Shown here: positions 1 to 7,193 of the stretch, piece after piece
Numbering within the stretch: position 1 is the first letter of the stretch
Layout: each line of letters starts with the position of its first letter
Source: Thalassoglobus polymorphus
Lineage (GTDB): Bacteria; Planctomycetota; Planctomycetia; Planctomycetales; Planctomycetaceae
Length of the DNA: 64,000 nucleotides
NCBI RefSeq assembly: GCF_007744255.1
Contig: NZ_CP036267.1
Coordinates: 2,235,500-2,299,499, forward strand
Reading direction: 5' to 3'
The notes under the pieces: model-generated
Seen by the model: the letters and a program-made list of their open reading frames with translations, nothing else
Database searches by the model: none
What the model was told of the DNA's origin: nothing
Program-made: the position numbers and the translations under genes

Positions 1-471
1 GCCGGTGTGCACTTGATCAAGAATGTCGACCGCTGTAGTCAGGGAGAAATCGGACTCCATGAGTGTGCGGCGATATCGTTTCCGAGTGATCTCGATCTGT
101 TTTGCCAGGAAGATTTCGTCTTCACGTGTTAATAGAGGAATGTTGCCCATCTGGCTCAGGTACATCCGAATCGGATCACGAGAAGACATTGGAGTTTCAG
201 GCTCAATGAGTCCGCGAGCGACAGCAAGTTCGGTCACCTCAGGCTCACTGGTCTGCTGCTCCATCCGAGTCTTTTCTGCAACGGTGTCCGGTGCAGACGG
301 ATCGTTCATCAGTGGCAGATCTTTTTCTTCGAGAGCCTGAATGATGCGGTCCATCATGACAGGATCGCCACCTTCATCTGGCAAATACTTATCCACAGCC
401 TGGTAGGTTAAGTAACCAAGTTTGGTGGAACGATCAATCAATCCTTTGAGGCCTGAATCCAGTCGATGCAC
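1..471 (-). CDS. rpoD: RNA polymerase sigma factor RpoD, N-terminal part (partial)
   Basis: This is the primary sigma-70 factor that directs RNA polymerase to housekeeping promoters; only the first 157 codons lie in the window and the gene continues beyond base 1. Residues about 1-55 read as sigma region 1.1 (a stretch around LIDRSTKLGYLTYQAVDKYL, then DRIIQALEEKDLPLMND). Residues 98-130 are region 1.2, with SRDPIRMYLSQMG followed by LLTREDEIFLAKQIE, which is very typical of RpoD. The start is GTG at 471: an in-frame stop lies two codons upstream, and GGGAG is found just before the GTG, so no ATG start is possible at this end. An acidic linker separates regions 1.1 and 1.2. The family call is firm; the C-terminal regions 2-4 cannot be seen. 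Confidence 0.93.
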   Translation of the reverse strand, partial: MHRLDSGLKGLIDRSTKLGYLTYQAVDKYLPDEGGDPVMMDRIIQALEEKDLPLMNDPSAPDTVAEKTRMEQQTSEPEVTELAVARGLIEPETPMSSRDPIRMYLSQMGNIPLLTREDEIFLAKQIEITRKRYRRTLMESDFSLTTAVDILDQVHTG

Positions 472-777
472 GGCTCACTCCCAATATGAATCAAATTCGT
501 GTGTTTGAAAATATAAGTCCCGTAAAATTAAAATCACGGGCAACTCTAAATAAATATCTGTAAAGACGTCTCCGAAGTCTTTCTCACAAATCGAAGGTCA
601 TTCTGCAGTCGGAAGAATCCGACTGGTCATTACGACCCTTGCAACTTGAATTACGTTTTGAGAGCGTTTCTGGAGATCATGCTCGTTTTCGTTATCTGAC
701 AATCTGTATGATTGTTCTTTTTGTCGTACCAACAACTGGTCGTTTGTCTGACGGTTGTGACGAACTGCCGAATCTGC

Positions 778-799
778 TTAAGTCGACTGGTCGACTTAA
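778..799. repeat. 22-bp near-perfect palindrome (operator- or terminator-like)
   Basis: TTAAGTCGAC at 778-787 and its exact reverse complement GTCGACTTAA at 790-799 are separated by two bases. There is no T-run on either side, so it is a poor intrinsic terminator and looks more like a dyad binding site for a dimeric regulator. It lies about 300 bp upstream of the rpoD start and overlaps the stop codon of the doubtful frame 796-1482. Confidence 0.6.
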
Positions 800-1482
800 T
801 TGAGAATGTGGACCAGCGAGACAAAGCCTAGCCCGGTGGCACACCAATCTTTGGATCGTATACGCACCATTTGATGATTCTTTGCACGAGTTTGAACTTT
901 ATGGCCTAGTACGCTCCATGAAGAGACCCTCTTCATGGGATTCGCGATTCTTGTAAGTCGCACCAAACTGTTCAAATGAGAATGACTCGATGTGAAAGAA
1001 TTGTGTGAGCAACCTGATAAACGATTTCTGCCTTGAATTGAGGAACGGCCCCCATCGTTTTGCTCACTCTGGTATATATCAAGCTGATTGAGACCAGAGT
1101 GGTTGCGGCAATTTTCTTCGGCAGGTCGTAATCTACTTTTTTGGTAGATTTGGGGTGAGTGCATCCTTACTCTCTCCCGGCTAGTGAACAATTGACACGT
1201 CTTAACACTGACACGCCTTATTTTACTAACACGCCTTGTTTTATCGCTGACACGCTTGGAGGGCGTGACAAGCCTGGGCAGTTGAGAAGATGACAAAGAA
1301 TCTGGAACTCGGATTTCTAGAACTTGAAGTTGTTGTAACGTCATGTCAACAAACAATTTCTGAATCCTCAAGCGGCCTCGTTCAGTTGTCTTATTCTTTC
1401 TCAACTGAAGAGCCATCGTAACAAAAGCTTCCCCCTCGTCCACGCAAATTTTTTTTAATCGGCTGATTTCTTCAAAAAACAT
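796..1482 (-). CDS. doubtful hypothetical ORF (228 codons)
   Basis: An open frame with an ATG start but no visible Shine-Dalgarno sequence. The first 60 residues look somewhat protein-like (alternating charged and hydrophobic residues, MFFEEISRLKKI), but from about residue 70 the product is rich in Arg, Ser, Asn and Gln with no domain, signal peptide or membrane segment. It contains a short degenerate repeat of the form RRVSxK (DNA 1195-1265). I do not recognise it. It may be spurious, or only the 5' part may be real. It is listed because it is the longest frame in a 1.2-kb gap. Confidence 0.22.
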   Translation of the reverse strand: MFFEEISRLKKICVDEGEAFVTMALQLRKNKTTERGRLRIQKLFVDMTLQQLQVLEIRVPDSLSSSQLPRLVTPSKRVSDKTRRVSKIRRVSVKTCQLFTSRERVRMHSPQIYQKSRLRPAEENCRNHSGLNQLDIYQSEQNDGGRSSIQGRNRLSGCSHNSFTSSHSHLNSLVRLTRIANPMKRVSSWSVLGHKVQTRAKNHQMVRIRSKDWCATGLGFVSLVHILN

Positions 1483-1700
1483 AAAGTTCGCTATCTAAAC
1501 AATTATTAGACGCGAAATCTCGTTGCGTCAACGAGGTTTCCGTCAATTTTCAGCAGTTGAGTTAATCGAAGATTCATCTGCGTAGAGTTCAGCAACCGGG
1601 AGGTTGGATGACAAACTGCAACATCGAACGTTGATGCAGTGACAAACAGGCATTTCGCTCGGTAATTCCTGACATCGTCGGGAATTGTGCTGAGGAGACG

Positions 1701-2942
1701 TTATAAACCGGGCGCAACCGCAAGACACTTCAACACGTCTTGATCCCGGAGATACAGGCGACCGTTAGAAAGCGCTGGAAGCGCACGAACCGTGCCACGC
1801 AACGGACGTGCCTTTGACAGAACTTTCGTTCCAGCCGGACTCATCTCGGTTAAGAGAAGTTCGCCGTTCGTCTTGCAAATGAGAATTTTCCCGTCGGCTC
1901 CCAGAAGTGTGCCGTACCCGAAACTCTGCTTTGTCCAGAGGACTTTTCCGGTTGCGGCTTCCAGGCACTTCAAATCTGCGGGAGGAATATCGTCGCGACC
2001 ATCGATGACATAAAGATGTTCCGCTGCATAGATCGGTGTACAGTACTGAGTTGCGAGCTCCTTCGGGCCATCCCAGATGGTTTTAAAATTCAACAGGTTA
2101 AATTTTGCATAGACCGAGCCCAGCCCGTAGCTCGAAGTCACCAACAGATGTTCTCCGATGACTAGCGGCGTTGCCCCATTGACTGTCGGTCCGCGCTGCC
2201 CGAAGGGAAACTGAAACCGGACGGTTCCCGATTTGGCATCCATGAGCAAGCATCGGTAACGCGTCACGACGAGAACATGTTTCATCCCGTTCACCAGACA
2301 TGTTGTCGGAGCGGCATAGCTGGCGGGCTCGTCAGTTTTCTGCCATTGAACAGCTCCGTCTTCCAGAGCAAAGGCGACCATCCCGGCCTTCTTCTTCGAT
2401 CCGCCAACATTCACAATTACCAGATTGTCCACGACGACCGGGCTGCTTCCGGCTCCGAAGTACCCTTCCCTTGCTCCGAACTCTTCATGCGTTTTGACTT
2501 GCCAGCGACGCGTTCCCGTTTCGAGGTCTGTGCAGGTCAAGACTCCTTGAGCACCATACGTGATGACACTTCCTGCGGAGATCGTCGGAACACAAAGTGG
2601 GCCTTCTCCGCCACCGACTTGCGGGTAGAATGTCGTCGGATAGCCAGATTTCCAAAGTGTGTCACCCGTTTTCACATCAAGGGCTTCAACGACTTCCTCA
2701 TTCCGGACACGATGAAAGAGAATCGCCCTGTCCCCGACGGCAGCGATCCCAGCGTACCCGCTGCCGACTTCCTTTTCCCACAGAAGCTTTGGTCCCTCTT
2801 GCTCCCATTTTGAAAGCAATATTTCATCGTTCGCCGCGATTCCATTTCGTTTCGGGCCCAAAATTTGAGGCCAATCGCCTGCATCCGAGGTTGCACAAAG
2901 CAACATCATGCAGGCAAGACTCCCTGATAATAACCTCAGCAT
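1701..2942 (-). CDS. secreted PQQ-like beta-propeller repeat protein
   Basis: A 413-residue exported protein of the PQQ/BamB-like eight-bladed propeller superfamily, abundant in planctomycetes and usually of unknown substrate. Residues 1-21 form a signal peptide ending near SDAGDWP. The mature part opens with the family-typical D-W-P-Q-I-L-G-P-x-R-N-G motif. Repeated blade motifs of the type ALDVKTGDTLW (about residue 87), CTDLETGTRRW and CLEAATGKVLW follow. An ATG start is supported by GGAGAG six bases upstream. No PQQ-dehydrogenase catalytic segments are visible, so a structural or binding role is more likely than alcohol oxidation. It resembles the gene at 19562 in architecture. The gene upstream (3210) is divergent. 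Confidence 0.88.
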   Translation of the reverse strand: MLRLLSGSLACMMLLCATSDAGDWPQILGPKRNGIAANDEILLSKWEQEGPKLLWEKEVGSGYAGIAAVGDRAILFHRVRNEEVVEALDVKTGDTLWKSGYPTTFYPQVGGGEGPLCVPTISAGSVITYGAQGVLTCTDLETGTRRWQVKTHEEFGAREGYFGAGSSPVVVDNLVIVNVGGSKKKAGMVAFALEDGAVQWQKTDEPASYAAPTTCLVNGMKHVLVVTRYRCLLMDAKSGTVRFQFPFGQRGPTVNGATPLVIGEHLLVTSSYGLGSVYAKFNLLNFKTIWDGPKELATQYCTPIYAAEHLYVIDGRDDIPPADLKCLEAATGKVLWTKQSFGYGTLLGADGKILICKTNGELLLTEMSPAGTKVLSKARPLRGTVRALPALSNGRLYLRDQDVLKCLAVAPGL

Positions 2943-3209
2943 TCTGTCTCTCCGTAGTAATTTTGATTCATTGATTTACACATCTTGTGCAGAGCTGAAG
3001 CAAGGTTCAAGCAAGGAGACTTGGATTCTGTGAAACATTTCTTCTCTCAGCAAAAATCATTCACAGGGAATGACATGGAAGTGAAGGTGCGAAAACGCTC
3101 GAAATAGTTTGAGCGATTCGGCACTCAGAAACGTACTCCTTCTATGAGAAATTCCTTACAGTTGTGGGGGCTCATGCTTTTCAACAGGTCTCAATAAAAA
3201 CGCAATTTT

Positions 3210-4538
3210 ATGTCCGATGATTCCACTAAGGCTGGCTTTTTTCGATCAAAACGCGTTTTCGCCCTCTGCTCTCTTTCCGTGCTTGCAGTCGTAACACTCC
3301 TCGTTCTCTTCTTACTCAGGGGGGGGACATTAGGAGCTAAGCTCACTGAAATTCGGGAGAAAGGACTGCCGACGAGCCCCAGTGAACTCAACGACTATTA
3401 CGCCGTTCCTGCAGGAGTCGCAGACCGGACTGATGCCTGGCAAAAAGTCTTTGACCTTCTGGAAAATGCTGACTTAGAAAACCGTGGGCAAGCGTTGCCA
3501 TACATCGGGAACGGACCGACTCCGGTTCCACCACCTGGAGAAAAATGGGACCAACTCGCTCTCTCGCGAAAGTTTCTTGTGGAGCACGAGCAGGAAATTG
3601 CAGCGATTCATGAAGCTGGTGCCGAAACTGGGCAGATTCGGTTTCCACTCGACTTCACACTTGGGAACCCGCTTCAATTTGAGATCAGCAGCCGCCCACG
3701 CACCATCGCAAGGTTGCTCTCACTTGATGCGCACGTCAGTACGCATGATGGGGATTCTGAGCGGACACTCAACGATATTCGTTCCATCTTTGCCATTTCA
3801 GACGCCCTGCAAGGAGAGGTGATTCTAGTCCGTCATTTGTTAAGAAATGCCCTTCACGCGATGGGAATTTCTGTGTTGGAAGAAGTGTTCAGCCACAATG
3901 ACTGGACCGATGAGGATTTGGCTGCACTGCAAGAAAGCATTCGGCGTGCAGATTTTCGCGACGAACTGATCTTTGCGTTACACGGAGAGCGGGCTATCAG
4001 CCTTAAACTGATCGATATGATCTCTTTTGGTCCATTTCGCTCATCAAGTAAAATTGAATTGATTCGTTTGACGGATAGAACCGTCTCGGGGGTGGAAGAA
4101 TCCTGGATCGCGGGGATCGATCGCCAAAAAGAGATCGCAGCGGAGAACACCGCGAATCGGGGAAAGGGGATGAGCTGGCTCAAATTTCAAGCTGTTTTTG
4201 CACTGGCACCTGTTTATCAACAGACGGTTCTCTCTGGGGCTAGAGCGGTAGCACGACAGCGGTGTGCCCTCGTCGCCCTGGCAGCGAAACGGCATCAGCT
4301 CAGGCATGGTCGCTATCCCACATCACCTCAGGATATTGACAAAGACTTGATTGGTCCCGGCGAGCAGGTGGAAGAGATTCTCACCGATCCGTTTGACGGG
4401 AAGCCTTTACGGTGGATCAGTGAGGACGCTCGGCTGCTCGTCTACAGTCTTGGAACTGATCTCAAGGATGATGGCGGAAACACAATAGACACCGACGAAG
4501 CATCAGCGCCTGATGTTGGCTTCTGGATCGACAAGTGA
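3210..4538 (+). CDS. hypothetical protein with one N-terminal membrane helix
   Basis: A 442-residue protein. Residues about 16-37 (ALCSLSVLAVVTLLVLFLL) form a single membrane anchor after a short basic cytoplasmic start, so most of the protein should be outside the cytoplasm. The C-terminal 110 residues contain a pattern seen in planctomycete proteins of pseudopilin-like type: RHQLRHGRYPTSPQDI, then ILTDPFDGKPLRW and a final LLVYSLGTDLKDDGG stretch. The middle is helical and without a recognised family. No strong ribosome-binding site precedes the ATG. It is divergently transcribed from the PQQ-type gene 1701-2942. Function is unknown. Confidence 0.8.
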   Translation: MSDDSTKAGFFRSKRVFALCSLSVLAVVTLLVLFLLRGGTLGAKLTEIREKGLPTSPSELNDYYAVPAGVADRTDAWQKVFDLLENADLENRGQALPYIGNGPTPVPPPGEKWDQLALSRKFLVEHEQEIAAIHEAGAETGQIRFPLDFTLGNPLQFEISSRPRTIARLLSLDAHVSTHDGDSERTLNDIRSIFAISDALQGEVILVRHLLRNALHAMGISVLEEVFSHNDWTDEDLAALQESIRRADFRDELIFALHGERAISLKLIDMISFGPFRSSSKIELIRLTDRTVSGVEESWIAGIDRQKEIAAENTANRGKGMSWLKFQAVFALAPVYQQTVLSGARAVARQRCALVALAAKRHQLRHGRYPTSPQDIDKDLIGPGEQVEEILTDPFDGKPLRWISEDARLLVYSLGTDLKDDGGNTIDTDEASAPDVGFWIDK

Positions 4539-4564
4539 GAATAGAATTTGATTCGCCGGGACTC

Positions 4565-4667
4565 GAGCAGTTTCCTCAACCGTTTGCCCGTGAAGAACGC
4601 ATTTTTCTAGTAAGGATACTGTTCGCCACGAGGCAGAACCTGCAAACCAATTCGAAAGATGCTCTAA
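4565..4667 (+). repeat. dispersed intergenic repeat, family 1, complete copy
   Basis: A 103-bp segment that recurs with high similarity and identical length at 38574-38676. Shared blocks are GAGCAGTTT near the left end, CCCGTGAAGAACGC in the middle, GTTCGCCACGAGGCAGA, and CAATTCGAAAGATGCTCTAA at the right end. The two ends (GAGCA... and ...TGCTC) are short inverted repeats. It starts 26 bp after the stop of the preceding gene. It holds no coding capacity and is probably a MITE-like or REP-like element. Confidence 0.8.
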
Positions 4668-4771
4668 TCGGATACCCACCCGTTCGCTTCACATTGCAGC
4701 TACATAATGCAAATGTGCAATCGGAATCGTCCAGACGGCAAGCTGACACATTCCGTTCTCGGCCGCTACCC

Positions 4772-4799
4772 ACCGTTACCGTTACCGTTACCGTTACCG
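4772..4799. repeat. hexanucleotide tandem repeat (ACCGTT x 4.7)
   Basis: Perfect tandem copies of ACCGTT run from 4772 to 4799. The last units contain the TAA stop codon (4794-4796) of the small minus-strand membrane-protein gene. Slippage here would change sequence only downstream of, or at, that stop. Confidence 0.9.
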
Positions 4800-5048
4800 G
4801 GACGCCTTCTTTGGAAGCGCGACTGCATAGAGCATCGTCACTCCCCCAACTCCAATGCACGTAAACGCCATCCATTCGGGTGGATTGAAGATTCGCACTC
4901 CCCCGTCAGAGAGGGTGGTGATCAGCTTAATGATTGCGGAATCGGTCGCAGAGAATCTTTTCGTCAGCGCGACCTGGTCAACAACAAATAGACCGGCCCC
5001 GCAAAGAGACAAGTACAAACCCATTGTTAAAAACGCTGCGCGGATCAT
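4794..5048 (-). CDS. small two-helix membrane protein, function unknown
   Basis: About 84 residues if translation begins at the ATG at 5048 (MIRAAFLTMGLYL); an in-frame GTG/ATG further upstream (5087) would add 13 polar residues and looks less likely because it delays the hydrophobic start. Two membrane segments are visible, residues about 4-24 and 57-77, joined by a polar loop with a RFSATDSAIIKLITTLSDGG stretch; the C-terminus is basic (PKKASR). I recognise no family. It lies alone between a plus-strand gene and the minus-strand sulfatase, and its stop codon lies in a hexamer repeat. Confidence 0.6.
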   Translation of the reverse strand: MIRAAFLTMGLYLSLCGAGLFVVDQVALTKRFSATDSAIIKLITTLSDGGVRIFNPPEWMAFTCIGVGGVTMLYAVALPKKASR

Positions 5049-5299
5049 CGTTACTTCCTGAGAGTTCGAGAGACAACTCTTGCTCAAAGAATCTGGCGAT
5101 GGCTGAAATTTCTTCAGCGATCAAGCAGAATGACGAAAACAATGATGCCCAGCCGCAACCAATCCTTGAAAGCAGTACAGTTAGCATGAACCACACAGTC
5201 GGAGTACGAGCCAATCTCTGCCTGGCAGGTTAGGTAAAGCTCGAACGAGTCTCCAAAGTGTGAGCGCAATGACACCACTCGAAATGAGACACCTGTATA

Positions 5300-7117
5300 T
5301 CAATTTTTGTTGGCTGGCTGCTTTGTGACATACACAAAGTACGCACCGTACTCAGTCCCATCATCAGTCTTGAACAGAGTTGTTAAACGGGTTTTGCCCG
5401 CTTTCAATTTCAGGTTGAAGACAATTTCCTTCTCTCCCGGTTTGACGATCTTTGTTGTTTTGAATTCACCTTTTTCTATCATCTCGCCGATTTGGATCGA
5501 TGCTCGAACAGGTTCGATCTGCTTTCCCGGTGTTGTTCGGTAAGCTTTCACGCCGGGGACATCTGCTCCGGGGGGGAGTGGTGCGTCGATGGGGAGGTCG
5601 ATTTCCTCTGGCCAGCGACGTAATCGAAACTCGTATTCTCCATCTTCAACAACGTTGACGTTCCAAAAGCCAGTGTTCTCCTCTCCGTTCATCGCTTTGC
5701 GAACCTGGCTTTGGTTCCACGGAGTCATTTTTGTCGTGATCCAATCATGTGAAGTCAATCGCGTGGGATTGTCCTTGGGGTGTCCCAGAGCGATCGCGGT
5801 TGCATTGCTGAAAGTTGGCAACAGTTCTTCCCACCACGCGTCGTAGAAGTTGGTCAATCGCTCGACGACTTGCGGGTGCCCCGAGGCAACATCTGACTCT
5901 TGTCCCGGATCATTCTTGATGTCGTACAGTTGCTTCCCGTTGATGAGACGCCACTTTGAAGTCATGACTGAACTCTGTCGCCATTTGATCGGATCTTTGA
6001 CTCGCTGCGAGTCGGTAACGAGAATTCGATCTGGCCAATCGGTCGCATTATCTTGAAGTAACGGCACGATGCTGCGACCGTCAAATTTTACATTTTGAGG
6101 GGCAGCGATTTTGCAAAGCTCGATCAACGTGGGGAGCACATCGACATGAGCGGTGATCGGTTCCACATCACGACCGCCGGTCAGGTTTCCTTTCGGCCAG
6201 TGAACAAAGAATGGGACGCGATGTCCGCCATCGTACATGCTCCCCTTCCCTGCACGCATGTCGGCGTTGAACAGTCTCCAACCGGAGGACGATCCATTAT
6301 CGGTCGTGAAAATGAAGATCGTGTTTTCGGTCAGCCCTTCTTGATCAAGGAAATCTCGGAGTTGCCCAACATTGTGATCGATATTGGCGATCATGCCGAA
6401 GAAGTTTTGCAGACCGACGTTATTGAGTGACGCATACGGTTCGCTGAACTCCTCGGGTGAGTGCATCGGTCCGTGTGGGGCGTTCGTCGATATGTAAGCC
6501 AGAAAAGGTTTCTTCGCCTTTTTCTGCTCACGTATAAACCGTTTGGCGTAATCGAAGAAGACATCAGTGCAGAACCCTTTCACAGGCTCAGGGGTTCCGT
6601 TGTGCCAGTAGCTGCCATCGAAATAGGCGTTGTCCCAGTAGTCTGGAGTTTGTCCGACGCCACCTCCGCCATGTCGCAGGACTTCGGTATAGCCTCGATC
6701 TTCCGGACGATATGGGTAGTTGTCGCCAAGGTGCCATTTGCCGAACATTCCCGTGGCGTAGCCCGCATCCTTGAAGACCTGCCCCATGGTGACTTCGTTT
6801 TCACGAATCATTGAGCGTCCCATGATCGTGTGCCAGACACCGGTCCGATTTGTCCAGTGTCCGGTCAACAAGGCTGCCCGCGTTGGCGAGCAGGTTGGTG
6901 AAACGTGGTAGTCGTTGAGTCGCACAGACTCTGCGTAGAGTTCGTCGATCTTCGGCGTTTTCAAGACGGGATTTCCGTGACACGAAAGATCGCCGTACCC
7001 TTGATCATCGGTGATCACAATGACCACATTTGGTTGATCCGCCGCCTGGAGCGGACTGATCAAATGCAGCACGACGTAGAGGAACGAAGTTGTCAGGGCG
7101 ATTGAAGATCGAAACAT
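5300..7117 (-). CDS. secreted sulfatase (arylsulfatase family)
   Basis: A type I sulfatase that hydrolyses sulfate esters, probably of polysaccharides, after export. The ATG at 7117 (MFRSS) is chosen over an upstream frame start because it is preceded by AAAGGA and begins a clear signal peptide ending at LQAADQ; this gives 605 residues. Metal ligands D37-D38 lie in VITDDQGYGD. C76 in CSPTR is the residue converted to formylglycine. GKWHLGD and HGPMHSP carry the usual active-site Lys and His. The C-terminal 180 residues form an extra beta-rich part (EFRLRRWPEEID and following) beyond the core sulfatase length. It lies 76 bp downstream of the PhoD-like gene and is probably cotranscribed. No formylglycine-generating enzyme gene is in the window. 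Confidence 0.93.
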   Translation of the reverse strand: MFRSSIALTTSFLYVVLHLISPLQAADQPNVVIVITDDQGYGDLSCHGNPVLKTPKIDELYAESVRLNDYHVSPTCSPTRAALLTGHWTNRTGVWHTIMGRSMIRENEVTMGQVFKDAGYATGMFGKWHLGDNYPYRPEDRGYTEVLRHGGGGVGQTPDYWDNAYFDGSYWHNGTPEPVKGFCTDVFFDYAKRFIREQKKAKKPFLAYISTNAPHGPMHSPEEFSEPYASLNNVGLQNFFGMIANIDHNVGQLRDFLDQEGLTENTIFIFTTDNGSSSGWRLFNADMRAGKGSMYDGGHRVPFFVHWPKGNLTGGRDVEPITAHVDVLPTLIELCKIAAPQNVKFDGRSIVPLLQDNATDWPDRILVTDSQRVKDPIKWRQSSVMTSKWRLINGKQLYDIKNDPGQESDVASGHPQVVERLTNFYDAWWEELLPTFSNATAIALGHPKDNPTRLTSHDWITTKMTPWNQSQVRKAMNGEENTGFWNVNVVEDGEYEFRLRRWPEEIDLPIDAPLPPGADVPGVKAYRTTPGKQIEPVRASIQIGEMIEKGEFKTTKIVKPGEKEIVFNLKLKAGKTRLTTLFKTDDGTEYGAYFVYVTKQPANKN

Positions 7118-7193
7118 TCGTAGAGATCCTTTGGCAACAGCGGCCGCGCGACGATCGGAACCGCAAAGTGTGAAGTTGGGTTTTTCCGTCGTG

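Larger units (their letters stand above)
472..1700. other. 1.2-kb stretch without a convincing gene upstream of rpoD
   Basis: This interval separates rpoD from the PQQ-type gene; both are on the minus strand. It holds an AT-rich part just upstream of rpoD (about 480-560) with a CCCGT/ACGGG inverted repeat at 519-523 and 536-540, a perfect palindrome at 778-799, and a weak minus-strand reading frame (796-1482). A second frame of 61 codons (1543-1728) overlaps the end of the PQQ gene and is probably chance. No dnaG gene and no tRNA was recognised. The region probably contains the rpoD promoter, but no clear -35/-10 pair was found. Confidence 0.5.

Noticed and set aside
1543-1728. 61-codon minus-strand frame
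   Set aside because: It overlaps the end of the PQQ-type gene, is rich in Cys, Ser and Asn and has no ribosome-binding site or family similarity.
2277-2813. 178-codon plus-strand frame
   Set aside because: It lies entirely antisense to the clear PQQ-type gene on the minus strand and has shadow-like composition.
4535-4864. 109-codon plus-strand frame
   Set aside because: It covers the family 1 repeat and the ACCGTT repeat (TVTVTVTVTG), so it is a translation of repeats, not a gene.
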